Below are positions 52,580 to 63,630 of a stretch of 64,000 nucleotides of DNA, piece by piece (position 1 is the first letter of the stretch; each line of letters starts with the position of its first letter). This DNA is from Periplaneta americana (taxonomy: Eukaryota; Arthropoda; Insecta; Blattodea; Blattidae): contig NC_091119.1 in assembly GCF_040183065.1 (NCBI RefSeq), positions 194,161,543-194,225,542 on the forward strand, in the 5' to 3' direction. Made by a program: the position numbers and the translations under genes. The notes beneath the pieces are model-generated. The model did not search any database and was not told the origin of the DNA. It saw only the letters and a list, made by a program, of their open reading frames with translations.

Positions 52580-54384
52580 GTTGTTTTCAAATGCCAGGCA
52601 TTTGACAATAAAGTCATTTGACCTCTTGCACTCCAATATTTTTCAAAGATATTATCATGGCCGGCCACTGAAGCACACATTTTGAGATTTCTTGGTTTGA
52701 GTTGCACAATGGGCAGTTAGGGGACTGATATATTCCAATTCTATGCAGATGTTTGGCCAAACAATCATGTCTTGTCGCCAATCTAAATGCAGCTACAGAC
52801 GATTTTTGTGGTAAATCGGGAATTAACTGTGGATTTTGTTGCAGAGAGTTCCATTTTTCCCCTTGAGATTGTGTTATCAAATTTTGTTTGCTGAAGTCTA
52901 AGTATGTAGATTTAATAAATCTTTTCACAGAATAAAGGCTGGTTCACAATGAACCGGAAACGAGAATCGGAACGAAAACAGTAAAATTCTTAAAATGTAT
53001 ACATTCAAATGTGAGCATTCACGAAAAGCTTGCCGGAGCCCGGGATCGGGAACGGAGAGTTGGCCAAGTTTTAACCTTGGCGTTCACGTTTCCGATCACA
53101 GCCCACTAGATTCATTCTATTGCCATCTAAAAGCTATTTTGTCGTCGTATATTTTGTAGCAAGAAGACCGTGGCATAACCTATGCATTATATTGTTCTGT
53201 GCTGTGCATCATGGAGCTAGTTTTATTTGACGAGACTGTAATATTGAAATCATCACATTTACGATAAGCGGCGCGCCTCGTATAAAGATGAGAAAATGAA
53301 GGAGAATACGTGGCTTTCAATAGCTGCATCTTTGAACACCGATCGTAAGTGAATCATATTTTATTACTGTATTGGTTGTATTACACACTACATATTCACG
53401 CTTCAATTCAATAATTACTGTTGTGTTCATTTTTGATCTATTATAAATGTTTATTCTCTAATTATTTTACGTTATGGTAGACTTAAAATAGGTTGTGATA
53501 ATAAAGATGCATGGGCATATTTATAGTACTGTACCTACTGAAATGTTTCAGTTGAAATTTCGAAGTTGGTTAACCTGTGTTCATGTAGGCTGCCTTGTAC
53601 TCATGAGAGAACGTCATTGGTCAATTATATACAAATAACATCAGAATGCGTAATATCGACTTTACATATCGTTATTTACATATATATCGCTATGCATAGC
53701 CGTCTACGTTCTCGGTTTATTGTTTTTGTTTTTTTTTTTTTTTTGAACATATTTTATTGCAAACTCATGAAGAAATATTGTGAATCAAAAATTTTCATAT
53801 TCACGTCCTCTGCTTCTCGTTTTCATTCTGGTTCTCGTTCCCGGTTTACTGTGAACCAGCCTTAATACGTAGATTTAGTAACAGATCTGTAAGTAGCAGT
53901 GCTGCCCTTCTTTGCTAAAGCATCCGCATTCTCGTTTCCCAGGATTCCACAATGGGATGGTATCCATTGGAATACAATTCTTTTATTGAGTGATATTAAT
54001 TGAGAGAGCATTTTATTTATTTCTGCTGTTTGAGATGAAGGTGTGTGTTTAGAGATTATTGATAGAATAGCTGCTTTGGAGTCTGACAATATAACTGCAT
54101 AGAAGATTCCCGAGACTTTCACTTATTGCAATGATTTCACCATCAAAACTTGTTGTTCCATATCCAAGAGATCTATAAAGTGAGAAGAGACAGCACGTAA
54201 CACCTGCACCGGCACCTTGTTCTCTGGAGATCAAGGATCCGTCGGTGTATAAATGAAGCCAGTTTTGTGGAGGGTACCTAATATTAATTGTCTCTAAAGA
54301 CAATTGTTTCAGTATTTCAGTGTTTACTTCTGATTTCAGTATTTCTTCTGTTAAATTTAGATTATATTCTATATTTCACTCCAA
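52580..54384 (-). mobile_element. RNase H LINE copy split by a Harbinger-like MITE, 14-bp TSD
   Basis: TATTTCACAAATAT (52566-52579) and TATTTCACGAATAT (54385-54398) flank it. The - strand carries the same RNase H end as at 6691: HLYTDGSLISREQGAGAGVT and GEIIAISE right of the insertion, WIPSHCGILGNENADALAKK at about 53990-53920, and the 3' end at 52580-52930. A small internal deletion removes part of the region after ISESLGNLLC. The MITE occupies 52936-53862. Confidence 0.88.
52936..53862. mobile_element. Harbinger-like element (927 bp) with TAA TSD and a MADF-like exon remnant
   Basis: TAA flanks both ends (52933-52935, 53863-53865), and removing the element restores the LINE sequence. The ends are AGGCTGGTTCACAATGAACC and the complement AGGCTGGTTCACAGTAAACC. 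A 3-bp TWA duplication with such ends fits PIF/Harbinger. On the + strand near 53211-53345, MELVLFDETVILK and, one frame over, YKDEKMKENTWLSIAASLNT resemble the start of a MADF domain, the second protein type of some PIF/Harbinger elements. No DDE transposase was seen. Confidence 0.78.
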
Positions 54385-54489
54385 TATTTCACGAATATTA
54401 ATAAATACATAATTAAATAACAAAAAAAAAAAAAAAAGAAAATGGCATAATTATATCATTAAGAAATAAGATATTTAAGTTGCCAACTA

Positions 54490-55390
54490 ATACTAATGGT
54501 TGGTTTGTTGATTTTCGATAAATGTACTTATACTTACAAACGGCTTTTGAGGAACCTGGAGGTTCATTACCGCCCTCAAATAAACCCGCCTTCGGTCCCT
54601 ATCCTGAGCAAGACTAATCCAGTCTCTATCATCATATGCCACCTCCCTCAAATTCATTTTAATATTATCCTCCCACCTACGTCTCGGCCTCCCCAAAGGT
54701 CTTTTCTCCTTCGGCCTCCTAACTAACACTCTATATGCATTTCTGGATTCGTCCATACGTGCTACATGCCTTGTCCATCTCAAACGTCTGGATTTAATGT
54801 TCCTAATTATGTCAGGTGAAGAATACAATGCGTGCAGTTCTGCGTTTGTAACTTTCTCCATTCTCCTGTAACTTCATCCCTCTTAGCCCCAAATATTTTC
54901 CTAAGCACCTTATTCTCAAATACCCTTAATCTCTGTTCCTCTCTCAAAGTGAGAGTCCAAGTTTCACAACCATACAGAACAACCGGTAATATAACTGTTT
55001 TATAAATTCTAACTTTCAGATTTTTTGACAGCAGACTAGATGATACAAGCTTCTCAACCGAATAATAACAGGCATTTCCCATATTTATTCTGTGTTTAAT
55101 TTCCTCCCGAGCGTCATTTATATTGGTTACTCTTGCTCCAAGATATTTGAATTTTTCCACCTCTTCAAAACATAATCTCCAATTTTTATATTTCCATTTC
55201 GTGCAATATTCTAGTCACGAGACATAATCATATACTTTGTCTTTTCGGGATTTACTTCCAAACCTATCTCTTTACTTGCTTCAAAAAAAAATTCTGTTTT
55301 CCCTAATCGTTTGTGAATTTTCTCAACATATTCACGTCATCCGCATAGACAAGAAGCTGATGTAACCCGTTCAATTACAAACCCCCTGTG
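54490..55390 (-). pseudogene. RTE-like LINE reverse transcriptase C-terminal fragment
   Basis: The - strand from 55380 down shows the RT catalytic block (LLVYADDVN, with breaks), then EEVEKFKYLGARVTNINDAR, VILPVVLYGCETWTLTLREE and RVFENKVLRKIFG. After a frameshift come ALYSSPDIIRNIKSRRLRWT and GRPRRRWEDNIKMNLREVAY, ending near 54533 with YLRAVMNLQVPQKP. Sister fragments are at 27640 and 63640. The upstream end is cut by a Harbinger-like fragment at 55393. Confidence 0.85.
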
Positions 55391-55392
55391 TT

Positions 55393-55500
55393 AAGGCTGG
55401 TTCACAATAAACCGGGAACGGAAACAACAAGAGCGAGAAGGGAAATATTGTTAAAATAAATGTATATAAATGTGACCATTCACAATTATCTATTGCAAAT
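55393..55500. mobile_element. Harbinger-like element, left end only
   Basis: AGGCTGGTTCACAATAAACC with GGGAACGGAAAC and a short interior (ATGTGACCATTCACAAT) match the first ~100 bp of the element at 52936. No right end was found. Confidence 0.65.
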
Positions 55501-56036
55501 CATACCTCAAGGGACACTAGGCTAACGTTTTACAAAAATATTCAAAAATCAATTTTTTTTTGTACGAAAAGACTCATTAGAGACTTGGGAAATTGATAGT
55601 AATAGGTTTTGCCTCTATGTCTTCTTTAAGGTCGAGCAGCGATTTTTATATAAGTCTGCTCCATTTGTCAGTATTGCATCTCTTTTCACAAATTTGATTT
55701 CTTCTCGAAACTACATTTTTTATGTTAAAATGCGTATTCAGCTTTCACGAAATTGAAGTGAAAATATCCGTACGTGTCCATTATATATTTTATGAGCTCT
55801 AAAGTTGAGAAAAGTTAAGTATCTTGAAATTTAGGATCTAAAAAAATTGTTATGTAAATAAATAAATTTCTGATTTTCAAGAATGTAATGTGCCTAAACT
55901 AGCCTACATAGGTATCATGAATTGCTCAACATTGAAATATTGCCCGTAATGAGAGTCAGTTTGAAAGAAATGTGAACTTGCCGTATTTAAATGTAATACG
56001 CACGGAACATTTTGATTATATCACTAATTTAAACAA
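55501..56036. other. Intronic spacer, nothing recognised
   Basis: AT-rich sequence of about 530 bp before the Helitron; no supported feature. Confidence 0.45.
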
Positions 56037-56499
56037 TCTATACTAATAATAAATCTATAACCGAAATTTTTCTGGTAATTTTCGCTTTTCCAAAAATAAT
56101 TGGTGTTGACATGTATAATTATTCATCCTGACACCGAAAAGCGCTTTTTTGACATTTTTTTGTATGTCTGTCTGTCTGTCTGTCTGTCTGGATGTTTCTT
56201 ACTTTTTTCACGCGATAATGGCTGAACGGATTTCGATGAAAATTGAAATATAAATTAAGTTTGTTGTAACTTAGATTTTATGCTATATGGTATTGAAAAT
56301 ACTTTATTGAAAAGGGGGCTTATAAGGGGGCCTGAATTAAATAAATCGAAATATCTCGCTTATTATTGATTTTTTTTAATGTTACATAACAAAAGTTTCT
56401 TTGAAAATGATTTCCGATAAGTTTTATTCTATGTAAAATTTTGATAGGACTGATATTTAAGACTTTTAAAGTAACAATACAATACATTTTCACCGCCGC

Positions 56500-56765
56500 C
56501 TCAGATTATAGCATCGTTGTTCCTGCAATAACTCCTTTGTGCAAAATATAAAATTGTTCAGTAGGAAAAAAACACATTTATTCATTCTATGGCAGTGGTA
56601 CATAGGAGATCGTGATTTCTTACATTTTCGAAAGAAAGAAACATAATTATATATAGGAGATTTTATTATTTGCTGTATCACTATTTAAGTTATTTAATAG
56701 GGCAAAAATCTGAAAATCGATAAATATGTGACATAGGAGTTATTGCAGGAACGACAATAGCTATA
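56500..56765. mobile_element. Inverted-repeat insert inside the Helitron
   Basis: CGTTGTTCCTGCAATAACTC near 56515 mirrors GAGTTATTGCAGGAACGAC near 56732, with TATAGC outside both. A MITE of about 260 bp is likely. Confidence 0.6.
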
Positions 56766-57329
56766 ATGAAATTAAAACAAATGACTCCGTCTATTTAAGG
56801 CGGCCTTAATGTTTGTCAATATTACCTAATTTACAGAGAATATTTGTGTGTTCGTATGAAGTAATCTCAGAAGCTAATTAATAAATTTGGAAATTCCTTC
56901 ACTATTTGAAATTTGTAGTTTTTCTAGATGGATGTAATGCTACATATGAGGACTGAGGTAAGATTAAAATAGATCTTTACGTACAGAAAACTTGATATTA
57001 TGTTTAAATATTGTTTAACTTGATTATTGCAACTTTATTTGGTCCACATAAAATACTCTAATTTTATACACTTAAGTTCCTTTTTATTCACAGAACATAA
57101 TAGTTAAGAATTTTGTCGTAAAGATGAATATTTTTACTGGACCAAAAATACCGCCCATAATAAATAAGCATTTTACCATAGAGCTCACTGGAGCTGAGTT
57201 ATTTTAAAAGGTGTCACAAAATGGCGTTCCTGCGCGCATAATTTACCCATATTCGTTTTCTGTGTTTCTTAAAATAATATTTATGTAGGGTACCTCATTT
57301 TTTATTTGCATAAACAATGATATACAACC

Positions 57330-57460
57330 GAACGAGTTGGCTCAGACGGTAGCGTTTGAGACACGCATTCGGGAGGTCCCGGGTCCAAACCCCGTGGCCG
57401 ACCAATCTGACTGGAGTTTTTCATGATTTCCCTTAGTAATAAAGGCAATTACCAACAACA
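57330..57460 (+). mobile_element. tRNA-like SINE head inside the Helitron
   Basis: GAGTTGGCTCAGACGGTAGCG (A box region, read as two parts) and GGGTCCAAACCCCG (B box) are spaced as in a tRNA. They are followed by GACTGGAGTTTTTCATGATT, a short SINE body. No clean tRNA fold was found. Confidence 0.6.
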
Positions 57461-57568
57461 AAAACATTAATCAAAGTCTACAATCAGTTACATGAACACA
57501 AGCCATCTACAACACACAATAGAAACAGGAATTCAACAAGAGTAAAAACGGCCTGCTGATATACCCAC

Positions 57569-57916
57569 ACATTCTAAACGCGCGACATGGCCATAGATGT
57601 TAAAGCGTGAATAAAGTAAATTGAACAAAAAAAAATATGCACAGTAAGGCTAACATAAAAATTATCTTCATATACAATCCACTCTATTAATTTGGAGTGA
57701 TTTATTAAAGGATGCATTCAAAACTAATTTAGAACAGTGTTAAACATTCCAAACACGCGACATGGCCATAGATGTTAAAGCGTGAATAAAATAAACTGAA
57801 CAAAAAAAATATGCACAGTAAGGCTAACATAAAAATTATCTTCATACACAATCCACTCTATTAATTTGGAGTGATTTATTAAGGGATGCATTCAAAACTA
57901 ATTTAGAATAGTGTTA
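57569..57916. repeat. Tandem duplication, 175-bp unit
   Basis: CGCGACATGGCCATAGATGT occurs at 57581 and 57756. The two 175-bp units differ at only a few positions (AAAGTAAATTG / AAAATAAACTG). Confidence 0.9.
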
Positions 57917-58375
57917 AACGGATTATCCTTGCACCAAAAACGGATGTTCTCTGAGCCAAATGATCATATTTTAATTAGATGCATTTAATAACAATTAAGA
58001 AACATGTTAAAAGAATTATCATTGCACCAAATGAGTGGTCTCTGGACCAAAATGATGGCATTTTAATTATTTAAATACAATTTCAATTAAGTCATATATT
58101 AAACTATTTACCCTTCTATCAAACACGAATGTTCCCTGGACTAAAAGTTCTATTTTAATTATGTAATAATTTTATATTTATTTCTAATAAGTGCAGCGGA
58201 GCGCACGGGTACGGCTAGTAATTAAAATAAAATTAACTTTGAAACTAGCTCAAAATTTGCACACACCTTATTCTTAATGCATCTAACCAACAATTAAAAA
58301 ATTAAATAAATCTGATTAAAACAGTAAAAATTTCAAATTTCAGTCCTAGTATCCCTTAAAGGTCTAATTTTGTAT

Positions 58376-58615
58376 TAGTTATTTTACGACGCTTTATCAA
58401 CTGCTATTGTTATCTTGCGTATGAGTGAGACAAAGCCAAAGCCAGGGAAATGAGTCCAGGGTCCAGCGCCGAAAATTACCCAGCATTCGCTCTTAATGGG
58501 TTGAGGGAAAACCCCGGAAAAAATCTCAACCAGGTAACTTGTCCCAATCAGGATTTGAACCGAGACCCGCTCACTTTATGGTCAGACATGATAACCGTTA
58601 CTGGCAGCTGTAGAC
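58376..58615 (-). mobile_element. tRNA-derived SINE
   Basis: The - strand head reads TAACGGTTATCATGTCTGAC with B box-like GGTTCAAATCCTG, then AAGTTACCTGGTTGAGA and the shared body; the tail runs to ATAACTAATAC at the left. It is more diverged than the copy at 48492. Confidence 0.75.
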
Positions 58616-59107
58616 ATTCCAAATTCGTGAAGAATGATGACGGACGATGATGAAAAATAAACATTAATGTGTCTCTAGTCATTAAACAGGTAAGACCACA
58701 AATTTGACTTTAAATGAGCATTAATAACTGTATAAATGTGAAACAGCCCCATAAGGTTTGTAAAACAGTCCTGGAATTACTATAAAGATCAAAAGCTGAC
58801 CTTGCATAGGTTTCCACAAAACCCACTCATCGCCTCGGATATTAGTCACATGATCCCTGGGGTGAAACTCCGACGCTACGGTTTGGTGTGACAACCACTT
58901 AAGACTGCCTTTGTGAGGACTAGGGTTTGAACAGCTGTAGGTAATTATTGCTCTAGCAAGGAAAATGATGACTGACATCTGCCAATATCACAATGCAGAA
59001 CAAAACAGTGGAGTTTGCTTAGACGCCTGCCCTAATGGAAGCCGAGCAGCCTTGGCATTGGACATTGACCATGAGGTCCGTCCTTCAATGCTGACCGCTC
59101 TCATATA
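58616..59107. other. Intronic spacer, nothing recognised
   Basis: About 490 bp with short frames on both strands but no recognisable motif. Confidence 0.45.
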
Positions 59108-60016
59108 CAGGGTGGCACACGAAATGTCATACCATTTATTTTACACGTAAGACCTATTGATTTGTATTAAAGCTTTACAAAATTATACAGAAATAATAAT
59201 TAGGATTTGGAATTTTATCTCTAATGCAGAACATGTTCCATATGACCGCCGTTTTGCCTCACAACCTCTTGCAAACGAACCCTTACATTCGTCACTACTT
59301 TTCGACACAAGTCTTCAGATAGCGCACGGCACAACTCCACTAGAAGGGCTCTGAGTTGCGCCACATTTTCTGGCCTCCTTTGGTAGACTTTCTCTTTTAG
59401 GAATCCCCATAAAAAGAAATCGCAAGGATTAATGTCCGGGCTATGAGGCGGCCACATTTTGCCGCAGCAATGTCGATGTGACATCACACGAAGATCAAAC
59501 GTCTCGTACAGGTAATCCAGAACGGTGTTTGCAGTGTGTGGACGGGCTCCATCCTGCATGAACCACTGAGTTTCCATAGGGAGAGCTTTTGCCATGAAAT
59601 GGGGGATAAAACTGCTTTCCAACATGGTTTTGTATCGAACTTGGTTGACAGTTTCATCGAAGAAAATTGGACCGATGATTCCGTGAATCGAAATTGCGGC
59701 CCATACAGAAACATTTACCCCAAACGTTTCTTTTTCATGCAGCATGCGAGGAGGTTCCCTAGCCCATAATCGAACGTTTTGTTTACTCACAACACAGAAT
59801 AACTTTCACCTTGTGTTCAACAGTCAATCCCCCGTTGTCTGTCATTTCACAAATTGATGTTTGTGCTCGTAGCTATGGTGACATCCAAACTGTGATGCTA
59901 CCTATCGGATTTTCCATGAATTTTGGCATCCACTAGCGCAGTTAGAAACATCGAAACAACAATATTAAAATGTTTATGTGATAATTAAATGGTATGACAT
60001 TTCGTGTGCCACCCCG
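59108..60016 (-). mobile_element. Mariner-like element (909 bp), transposase C-terminal half open
   Basis: TA flanks ends that share 31 bp with one mismatch (CAGGGTGGCACACGAAATGT / CGGGGTGGCACACGAAATGT). The - strand frame at 59221-59790 is open for 189 residues: NVSVWAAISIHGIIGPIFFD, WFMQDGARPHTANTVLDYLY (second catalytic Asp in QDGARPHTA), and PPHSPDINPCDFFLWGFLKE (third acidic position in the DFF block), ending GGHMEHVLH. The HTH half and the first catalytic Asp are deleted, so it cannot be autonomous. Confidence 0.92.
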
Positions 60017-60064
60017 TAGTTGAAGAAACGACCGAATAAATGACTTTCTGAATGACTAAATTAA

Positions 60065-60720
60065 TTAATTAGTGAATGGGCTGAGAGGAAAGTGAATGAG
60101 ATGAGAGAAAATGAAAAGAAAACAAAATGAATGCGATGAGAAAAAACTGAGTGAAAAATGAATAGGATGAAGCAAGAGAAAGACGAATGGGATGAGGGCA
60201 AATGAAAAGAAAGTAAAATGAATGCGGTGAGAGGAAACTGAGTGGAAAATGAATAGGATAAGGCAAGAGAAAGATGAATGGGATGAGGGAAAATGAAAAG
60301 AAAGCAAAATGAATGCGGTGAGAGGAAACTGAGTGAAAAATGAATACGATGAAGCAAGAGAAAGACGAATGGGATGAGGGAAAATGGAAAGAAAACAAAA
60401 TGAATGCGGTGAGAAAAAGCTGAGTAAAAAATGAATAGGATAAGGCAAGAGAAAGATGAATGGGATGAGAGACAATGGAAAGAAAGTAAAATGATTGCGT
60501 TGAGAGAAAACTGAGTGAAAAATGAATAGGGTGAGGCAAGAGAAAAATGAATGGGATGAGGGAGGAGTGATGGAGTGAGAGAATAGTGAATGGGATGAGG
60601 TAAAAGTGAATGGGGTGAGAGAATAGTGAATGGAATGAGGTAAAAGTGAATGGGGTGAGAGGAAAGTGAATGGGGTGAGAGAAATGTGAAAGGGGTGAGA
60701 GGAAAGTGAGAGAAAATTAA
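60065..60720. repeat. Purine-rich minisatellite, 91-bp period
   Basis: AATGCGGTGAGAGGAAACTG-like blocks recur at 60130, 60221, 60312, 60403 and (diverged) 60494, every 91 bp. Sub-repeats of GAATGGGATGAGG follow to about 60720. The + strand is almost all A and G with some T. Because 91 is not a multiple of three, overlapping frames on the - strand give Phe/Ser/His/Pro-rich repeats; these are not genes. Confidence 0.92.
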
Positions 60721-61031
60721 TAGTGTGGGAGAAAAGTGAGTCAAAAACGAATGTGATAAGCGAAAAATGAATGGCATAAGAAAAAATGTGAATGGACTAA
60801 CCAAAAATGAAGTCAGATAATAAGAATGGTAGAGAAAAATCTCAGTTAAAATGGATCGGTGTGTAAATATCATTTGAGTCAAGGGAAGAACAAAGGAAAG
60901 TGAAGGTAGTGGTAGTGTTTTATTTAGGAACACTTTCGCTTGAAGTTCATCTTGGTTTATAAATGATCAACAAAACTTGATTCGTGATAGTGCTCAGAGT
61001 TCTTTTACACGTGACACGTGACGCGTTTCTA

Positions 61032-61624
61032 CTGGGTGTTCATTTCAAAGTGTGTCATGACGTCACTGTTGTTGGGTCACCGATTTGAAGCGAGTTTCAG
61101 TTTATATGTTAGAGAAGTTGCCTATTATTTAAGGCGTTCTTCAATCTGAACTTGAGAACGTGTACGGTATAACTTGAACGTCGTAGCAACAGATGGCGGT
61201 CTGTACGGTCTGTGTGCTACCATAACCTCTTTCCAACTGTGTTTTGCGCCGGCAAGTCGTACGCAGGGTATTTGTTATCATCGGTTGCGTACGGTAACAT
61301 TCCACAACACAAATCAAATGCTCCGTGTCCATGTTGACCGTCGAAGTTAATGTCAACAAATGCGTAAGTAATCGTCTTAACCCTCTCCCCATATCCCGAC
61401 AGTACGTATTTCCAAACAGTTCACATTCCTGCCACTACCGGCGTTACCGTACGTATCGGCACGTACTCTTCAGAATGAACGCCGTACTTGCTAGCCAACT
61501 TCTCTGCCTCTTAGATTATACAGCTGAGCTGCGGAAGTGTAGGAAGATTGAATTCTCTAGGCTCATCAGCTAGCTACATGACGGCATACAGCGAGCCAAG
61601 ACACATTTTGAACTGAACACCCAG
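61032..61624. mobile_element. TA-flanked MITE (593 bp), unusually GC-balanced
   Basis: TA flanks CTGGGTGTTCATTTCAAAGT and the complement CTGGGTGTTCAGTTCAAAAT. The interior is richer in CG dinucleotides than its surroundings (CCGTACGTATCGGCACGTAC) and holds a TGACGTCA CRE-type palindrome at about 61068. No gene was found. Confidence 0.75.
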
Positions 61625-62071
61625 TATAAGAAAGCCATGTTAATGATTTATCACGTCTATATTCCAACGGCTTCAAACGGATTTCAACCAGTGAAACTCT
61701 GATTCAAGAGCCACCATGAGAACTTGAAAATGACATTACAAAATAACCTAAGCATTTACACTGCCAAAATTTAAATAGTTAAGGAAACATTCTTTCAACG
61801 ATCGTTCCCTTTTGCTGTACTTACAGATGGTGTTTGCGTGTCCCTTAAGTTGACAATACCACACGTTGCCTGGTTCCTATAACAAAAGAAAAACAGTGCT
61901 GTGAATTATTATTTTCCACAAGCAGAGTGGGAAGAGAAATGAACAAAAATCTATTCAAATATTTACAGTTACAGTATCTGAAGTTTGATTATAAAATAAA
62001 TATGCACATGTGTCACTCTGCCTCATCAGGCATCACCGAATCGGCATGTTTATTCACTTATGTCACATTAT

Positions 62072-62329
62072 TTACATTTTTTCAAAATAATTACCATAAT
62101 AATTCAAGAAGTTAAGCCATTTTCTGAAACTACTATATGTAATTTCATCCCTCATTCTAGATTTTTCAAGATTTATTGACGCCCAGCCGATTTTCCATGC
62201 TCCTATAATATACTGATGATGTTCAGCTTTTAAATCTACGACTCTTAATTCATGCAATAGTATCTCTTCAAATTCTGAATCTTTGAGAACGATATTACCC
62301 ATGATTAATTGATTATACAGTATGTACAC
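62072..62329 (-). CDS. Unrecognised 85-codon open frame
   Basis: The - strand frame MYILYNQLIMGNIVLKDSEF...EFEEILLHELRVVDLKAEHH...ENYSFRKWLN-like has balanced composition with charged and aromatic residues. It stands out from the low-complexity frames nearby. I do not recognise a family, and no splice context or promoter was found. It may be a fragment of an unknown mobile element or a chance frame. Confidence 0.2.
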   Translation of the reverse strand: MYILYNQLIMGNIVLKDSEFEEILLHELRVVDLKAEHHQYIIGAWKIGWASINLEKSRMRDEITYSSFRKWLNFLNYYGNYFEKM

Positions 62330-62444
62330 CGTGTTTTATAAAGATTTGAGGGGTTACAAAACTTTTTTAAAGATAAAATAAGATTGTTTATTATTGCAAG
62401 TAAAAATTACATGCATTAACAAAGATTTTACAATAGTACTGTAT

Positions 62445-62646
62445 TAGGGGAGAGTCGGGTAGTATCGGACAGTGCGTTTCTTTCATCTACCGCCATATGG
62501 TAGTAACTGAATGACATGGTTACGTTTCTCTATGCGACAACACAGAAACGTAACCATGTCAATCAGGTGCTATCACCGTGTGGTAGATGAAAAAAAACTC
62601 ACTGTCCGATATTACCCGATGTCCGATACTACCCGACTCTCCCCTA
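62445..62646. mobile_element. 202-bp hairpin MITE
   Basis: Ends TAGGGGAGAGTCGGGTAGTA and the exact complement TACTACCCGACTCTCCCCTA. TA at the tips may be the target duplication. The centre is also self-complementary (CATGGTTACGTTTCT / AGAAACGTAACCATG), so almost the whole unit can fold. Confidence 0.82.
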
Positions 62647-63092
62647 CTCGTATATGAATATTCTTCAAAATTCAAAATTACTTACAAATCTCATATTCAA
62701 GTGCATATTACAAATTGTTGTATAAATAAAATTGTAACTGGGTCACACCGAAAAAGAAAGATGCTCGAGGTCGGGTGTCACCAATAATGGAAATTGGACA
62801 GTTTGGATCGAAAAAATGAGAAATTTAGACGACTTGGGGCATAGACTATTATAATATTGTCATAGCAACAAAATCCAAATACCCCTTATACCTTATTTAG
62901 ACTATCACTTAAGAAATAAATGAAGATTTTCTATTTCCGTTGAATATATAAAGTTAAAAACGTCTTATTAATCTATTTTACAGGAGCTCTAGCAAGCTAA
63001 ATACGTGACTGACGGCTCACGCGACCCTTGTTTCGTCAAGTGGGGCAGAAAACATGGACCACTTTAACAATTACACTAATATTTACAATTTA
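62647..63092. other. Intronic spacer, nothing recognised
   Basis: About 450 bp, AT-rich, no supported feature. Confidence 0.4.
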
Positions 63093-63365
63093 AATTTACA
63101 CTATGTACACCAGAATTAGCTATTTTTACTATATTTACACTATAATAAAGAATATATTGTGCCTGCATTGATCAAACATTATTTACACGATTAATCTTTT
63201 GTACAATATTGTGTATTGCAATGCAAGGTATTTTATTTCATAATATTATGACCTACCTATTTTGTAAATTGTGTACAATAGTGTAAATAATGTTTGATCA
63301 ATGTGAGCCTACATTCTTTATGATAGTGTAATAGTGAAAATAGCGTATTTCAGTGTACATAGTAA
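63093..63365. repeat. Foldback repeat, arms ~110 bp
   Basis: TTGATCAAACATTATTTACAC near 63170 (20-base core) mirrors GTGTAAATAATGTTTGATCA near 63280. Outer parts (AAAGAAT / ATTCTTT, CACTATGTACAC / GTGTACATAG) also pair. No gene is present; probably a small MITE. Confidence 0.72.
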
Positions 63366-63590
63366 GGGCTGTCAGACACTGACTGCTTCCAAAGTCGATT
63401 GTCAGAAAGTCTGCTTTTTACCTCTAGAATATGATCTTTCTTCAGATATTACTCTCGCAAATTTTTATTTTTAAAATATTAATTTTCCTTCATTATGTTA
63501 ATCATTCTTTCGATCCAGATTGTTTTATTTAACACTACATTGTAATTGTTTAACTCTTGTAACTAAACACATCTACATTTTACTCCTACT

Positions 63591-63591
63591 C

Positions 63592-63630
<39 letters not shown>

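Larger units (their letters stand above)
56037..58218 (+). mobile_element. Non-autonomous Helitron (2.2 kb)
   Basis: The 5' end TCTATACTAATAATAAATCT follows an A, and the 3' end ...GGGTACGGCTAG precedes a T, so it sits between A and T without duplication, as Helitrons do. A hairpin, GTGCAGCGGAGCGCAC, lies about 10 bp before the CTAG terminus (58192-58207). A (GTCT)n stretch is near 56166-56190, followed by CGCGATAATGGCTGAACGGA. No Rep/helicase frame was found. Confidence 0.85.

Noticed and set aside
60061..60933. 290-codon Phe/Ser/His-rich frame on the - strand, with two overlapping frames
   Set aside because: It is the translation of a 91-bp purine-rich minisatellite. Three frames are open at once because 91 is not a multiple of three.
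62982..63010. ACAG|GAGCTCTAGCAAGC as the next exon of the receptor gene
   Set aside because: Only a few codons before stops in the required phase, with no similarity to the ligand domain continuation.
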